From: Candidatus Falkowiibacteriota bacterium
GTDB taxonomy: Bacteria; Patescibacteriota; Patescibacteriia; UBA2591; JABMQE01
Reading direction: 5' to 3'
Assembly: GCA_013203415.1 (NCBI GenBank)
Contig: JABMQE010000077.1
Coordinates: forward strand, 1 to 5,554
DNA length: 5,554 nucleotides
Part shown: positions 4,892 to 5,554 of the stretch, piece after piece
Layout of the letters: each line of letters begins with the position of its first letter
Numbering within the stretch: position 1 is the first letter of the stretch
Translations under genes and position numbers: made by a program
The notes under the pieces: model-generated
What the model was told of the DNA's origin: nothing
Seen by the model: the letters and a program-made list of their open reading frames with translations, nothing else
The model's database searches: none

Positions 4892-4993
4892 GGCGAGTTT
4901 AATGGTGGACCCAAGGGGAATCGAACCCCTAGAGAATTGGTGGCAAACCTATCCCCGTCACCGGAACTGGGCCCAAAACCATTAAAACTCGCC
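4892..4993 (-). repeat. 15-bp leader/trailer stem enclosing the tRNA-like RNA
   Basis: On the minus strand GGCGAGUUU and AAUGGU at the 5' end (4993-4978, with one bulged U) pair with ACCAUU and AAACUCGCC (4906-4892). The stem closes around the tRNA-like fold and includes the encoded CCA, so the mature 3' end would be paired in the precursor. UUUUGUGUUUG follows the stem, as in a weak intrinsic terminator. The 5' strand begins exactly at the start predicted from the promoter at 5000-5008. Confidence 0.75.
4903..4974 (-). tRNA. tRNA-Ala(UGC)-like RNA, degenerate D-arm
   Basis: The minus strand folds as a 72-nt tRNA with encoded CCA. The acceptor is GGGCCCA (4974-4968) with UGGGUCC (4913-4907), and its single wobble is G3-U70, the alanine identity element. 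The T-arm is canonical, AGGGG-UUCGAUU-CCCCU (4930-4914). The anticodon arm is AUAGG-UUUGCCA-CCAAU with anticodon UGC (4945-4943); it has an A-A mismatch at 29-41 and C instead of a purine at 37. The D-arm is reduced: UUCC/GGGG with two G-U pairs and a 6-base loop, one base before it instead of two, and none at 26. So acceptor and T-arm look like a real tRNA and the left half does not. It could be a divergent tRNA-Ala, a tRNA-like regulator able to be aminoacylated, or a decaying gene. A long leader/trailer stem and a separate promoter frame it. Confidence 0.5.
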
Positions 4994-4999
4994 AATTTA

Positions 5000-5008
5000 A
5001 TTATATCA
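5000..5008 (-). promoter_or_regulatory. Extended -10 promoter of the tRNA-like RNA
   Basis: TGATATAAT on the minus strand (5008-5000) is a perfect TATAAT with the TGn extension. It stands 7 bases before G4993, where the leader stem begins. No -35 is at standard distance (TTGGCA is only 12 bases away), which an extended -10 can tolerate. Confidence 0.6.
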
Positions 5009-5016
5009 AAAAACTA

Positions 5017-5045
5017 TTGCCAATTCCATCCTTTTCCGTTAAAAT
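5017..5045 (+). promoter_or_regulatory. Promoter of ileS
   Basis: TTGCCA (5017-5022) and TAAAAT (5040-5045) each match the consensus at 5 of 6 and are 17 bases apart, on the plus strand. The start would be near 5052, giving a leader of about 66 bases. It is divergent from the tRNA-like RNA promoter; the two -10/-35 elements are 8 bases apart, so the two genes share one control region. Confidence 0.6.
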
Positions 5046-5069
5046 AAAGTCAAACGACTTTATTTTTTT
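5041..5069 (+). terminator. Hairpin with T run ahead of ileS
   Basis: AAAATAAAGTC (5041-5051), loop AAAC and GACTTTATTTT (5056-5066) make an 11-bp AT-rich stem, with seven T at 5063-5069. It can stop plus-strand read-through from the left. It overlaps the ileS -10, so it cannot attenuate transcripts from that promoter, which start inside it. Confidence 0.55.
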
Positions 5070-5082
5070 GTGCCGCAGCACA

Positions 5083-5099
5083 ATCCGCCTCTGGCGGAT
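5083..5099. repeat. Short palindrome ATCCGCC-TCT-GGCGGAT
   Basis: A perfect 7-bp inverted repeat with a 3-base loop in the ileS leader. The core TCCGCC-N3-GGCGGA occurs again at 5535-5549 inside ileS with loop AAA. In the mRNA this hairpin stands 18 bases before the start codon. Confidence 0.75.
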
Positions 5100-5117
5100 A
5101 TTTCCTTAATAATCATT

Positions 5118-5554
5118 ATGCAAAAAACCACTCATCCAGAAACAGAACAAGAAATCCTAAAGTTTTGGCAAGATAATAATACCTTCCAAAAAACTTTAGC
5201 CAAAAAATCTCCCAATGGCGACTATGTTTTTTATGATGGTCCGCCTTTTGCCACCGGCACCCCGCATTATGGCCACCTTGTTGCCAGCATTATGAAAGAT
5301 GTTGTGCCGCGCTATTGGACCATGAAGGGCTATCATGTCGAGCGAAAATGGGGCTGGGATTGCCATGGCCTGCCAATCGAAAACATTGTCGAAAAAGAGC
5401 TCAAAACCAAAAGCAAAAAAGATATCGAAAAAATGGGCGTTGAAAAATTTAATGCTTGCTGCCGCTCCAAAGTTTTAGAATATGCAGAGGCCTGGAAAAA
5501 AACTATCACCCGTCTTGGCCGCTGGGCCGATATGTCCGCCAAAGGCGGATCCGC
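5118..5554 (+). CDS. ileS: Isoleucyl-tRNA synthetase, type 2, N-terminal part
   Basis: Cytosolic enzyme that loads isoleucine onto tRNA-Ile. The first 145 codons are present and the gene runs off the window; a complete enzyme has roughly 900-1,050 residues. The start MQKTTHPETEQEILKFWQDN is the usual beginning (E--IL-FW). The Rossmann block follows: VFYDGPPFATGTPHYGHLVA, with HYGH (50-53) as the class I HIGH motif. The WGWDCHGLPIEN segment (78-89) is next. FATGTPHYGHL and the aromatic residue before GWDCHGLP point to the eukaryote-like type 2 IleS, the group that includes natural mupirocin-insensitive enzymes, and not the common bacterial type 1. After GRWADM the family normally goes on with a short acidic piece and YKTM; here SAKGGS appears, coded by a palindrome. 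No Shine-Dalgarno is visible before ATG 5118. The gene has its own promoter at 5017-5045. Confidence 0.97.
   Translation, partial: MQKTTHPETEQEILKFWQDNNTFQKTLAKKSPNGDYVFYDGPPFATGTPHYGHLVASIMKDVVPRYWTMKGYHVERKWGWDCHGLPIENIVEKELKTKSKKDIEKMGVEKFNACCRSKVLEYAEAWKKTITRLGRWADMSAKGGS
5535..5549. repeat. Palindrome TCCGCC-AAA-GGCGGA inside ileS
   Basis: A 6-bp inverted repeat with a 3-base loop, in frame, coding for SAKGG after GRWADM. GGATCC follows (5547-5552), so the palindromic tract may continue beyond the window end. It has the same core as 5083-5099. Confidence 0.75.

Noticed and set aside
4892..4993. Signal recognition particle RNA
   Set aside because: The conserved domain IV apical loop (GGAAGGAAGCAGC type) is not found; the tRNA fold explains the sequence better.
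5333..5542. 69-codon minus-strand open frame
   Set aside because: Antisense to the secure ileS coding sequence.

Overview
The window looks like part of a Patescibacteria (CPR, probably Parcubacteria-like) genome. The points that suggest this are AT-rich compact spacers, mostly absent Shine-Dalgarno sites, an isoleucyl-tRNA synthetase of the eukaryote-like type 2 form, two single-pass membrane proteins of a kind common in that group, and short GC-rich palindromes scattered through spacers and genes. Both infC and smpB end in UGA at the expected protein end, so UGA is a stop here. The assignment is inferred from style and not from a marker-gene search.

Left part (1-1668, all minus strand): smpB, then ssrA (tmRNA), then infC, in transcription order. 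SmpB and tmRNA form the trans-translation ribosome-rescue system and infC encodes initiation factor IF3, so this is a translation-quality block. The tmRNA can be folded completely: acceptor stem, encoded CCA, four pseudoknots and a 31-codon tag frame. infC has no AUG/GUG/UUG that gives a full-length protein, but an in-frame AUU at 600-598 gives a 168-residue IF3, as in the autoregulated infC of E. coli. An identical AT-rich 20-mer follows each of the three genes.

Middle (1669-2778): a spacer with a 165-bp element bounded by 26-bp imperfect inverted repeats (MITE-like), then a small membrane-anchored protein gene (2059-2553), then a spacer with nested GC-rich inverted repeats.

Right part (2779-5554): a 661-residue membrane-anchored protein with about four immunoglobulin/DUF11-like beta domains. 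It is followed by about 230 bases carrying two minus-strand small RNA genes, each with its own promoter and terminator-like end. The first is a tRNA-Ala(UGC)-like RNA inside a long leader/trailer stem. The second is a roughly 75-nt RNA complementary to the 5' half of the first. The start of ileS (type 2), cut by the window end, lies beyond with a divergent promoter. The RNA pair is the most unusual thing in the window.
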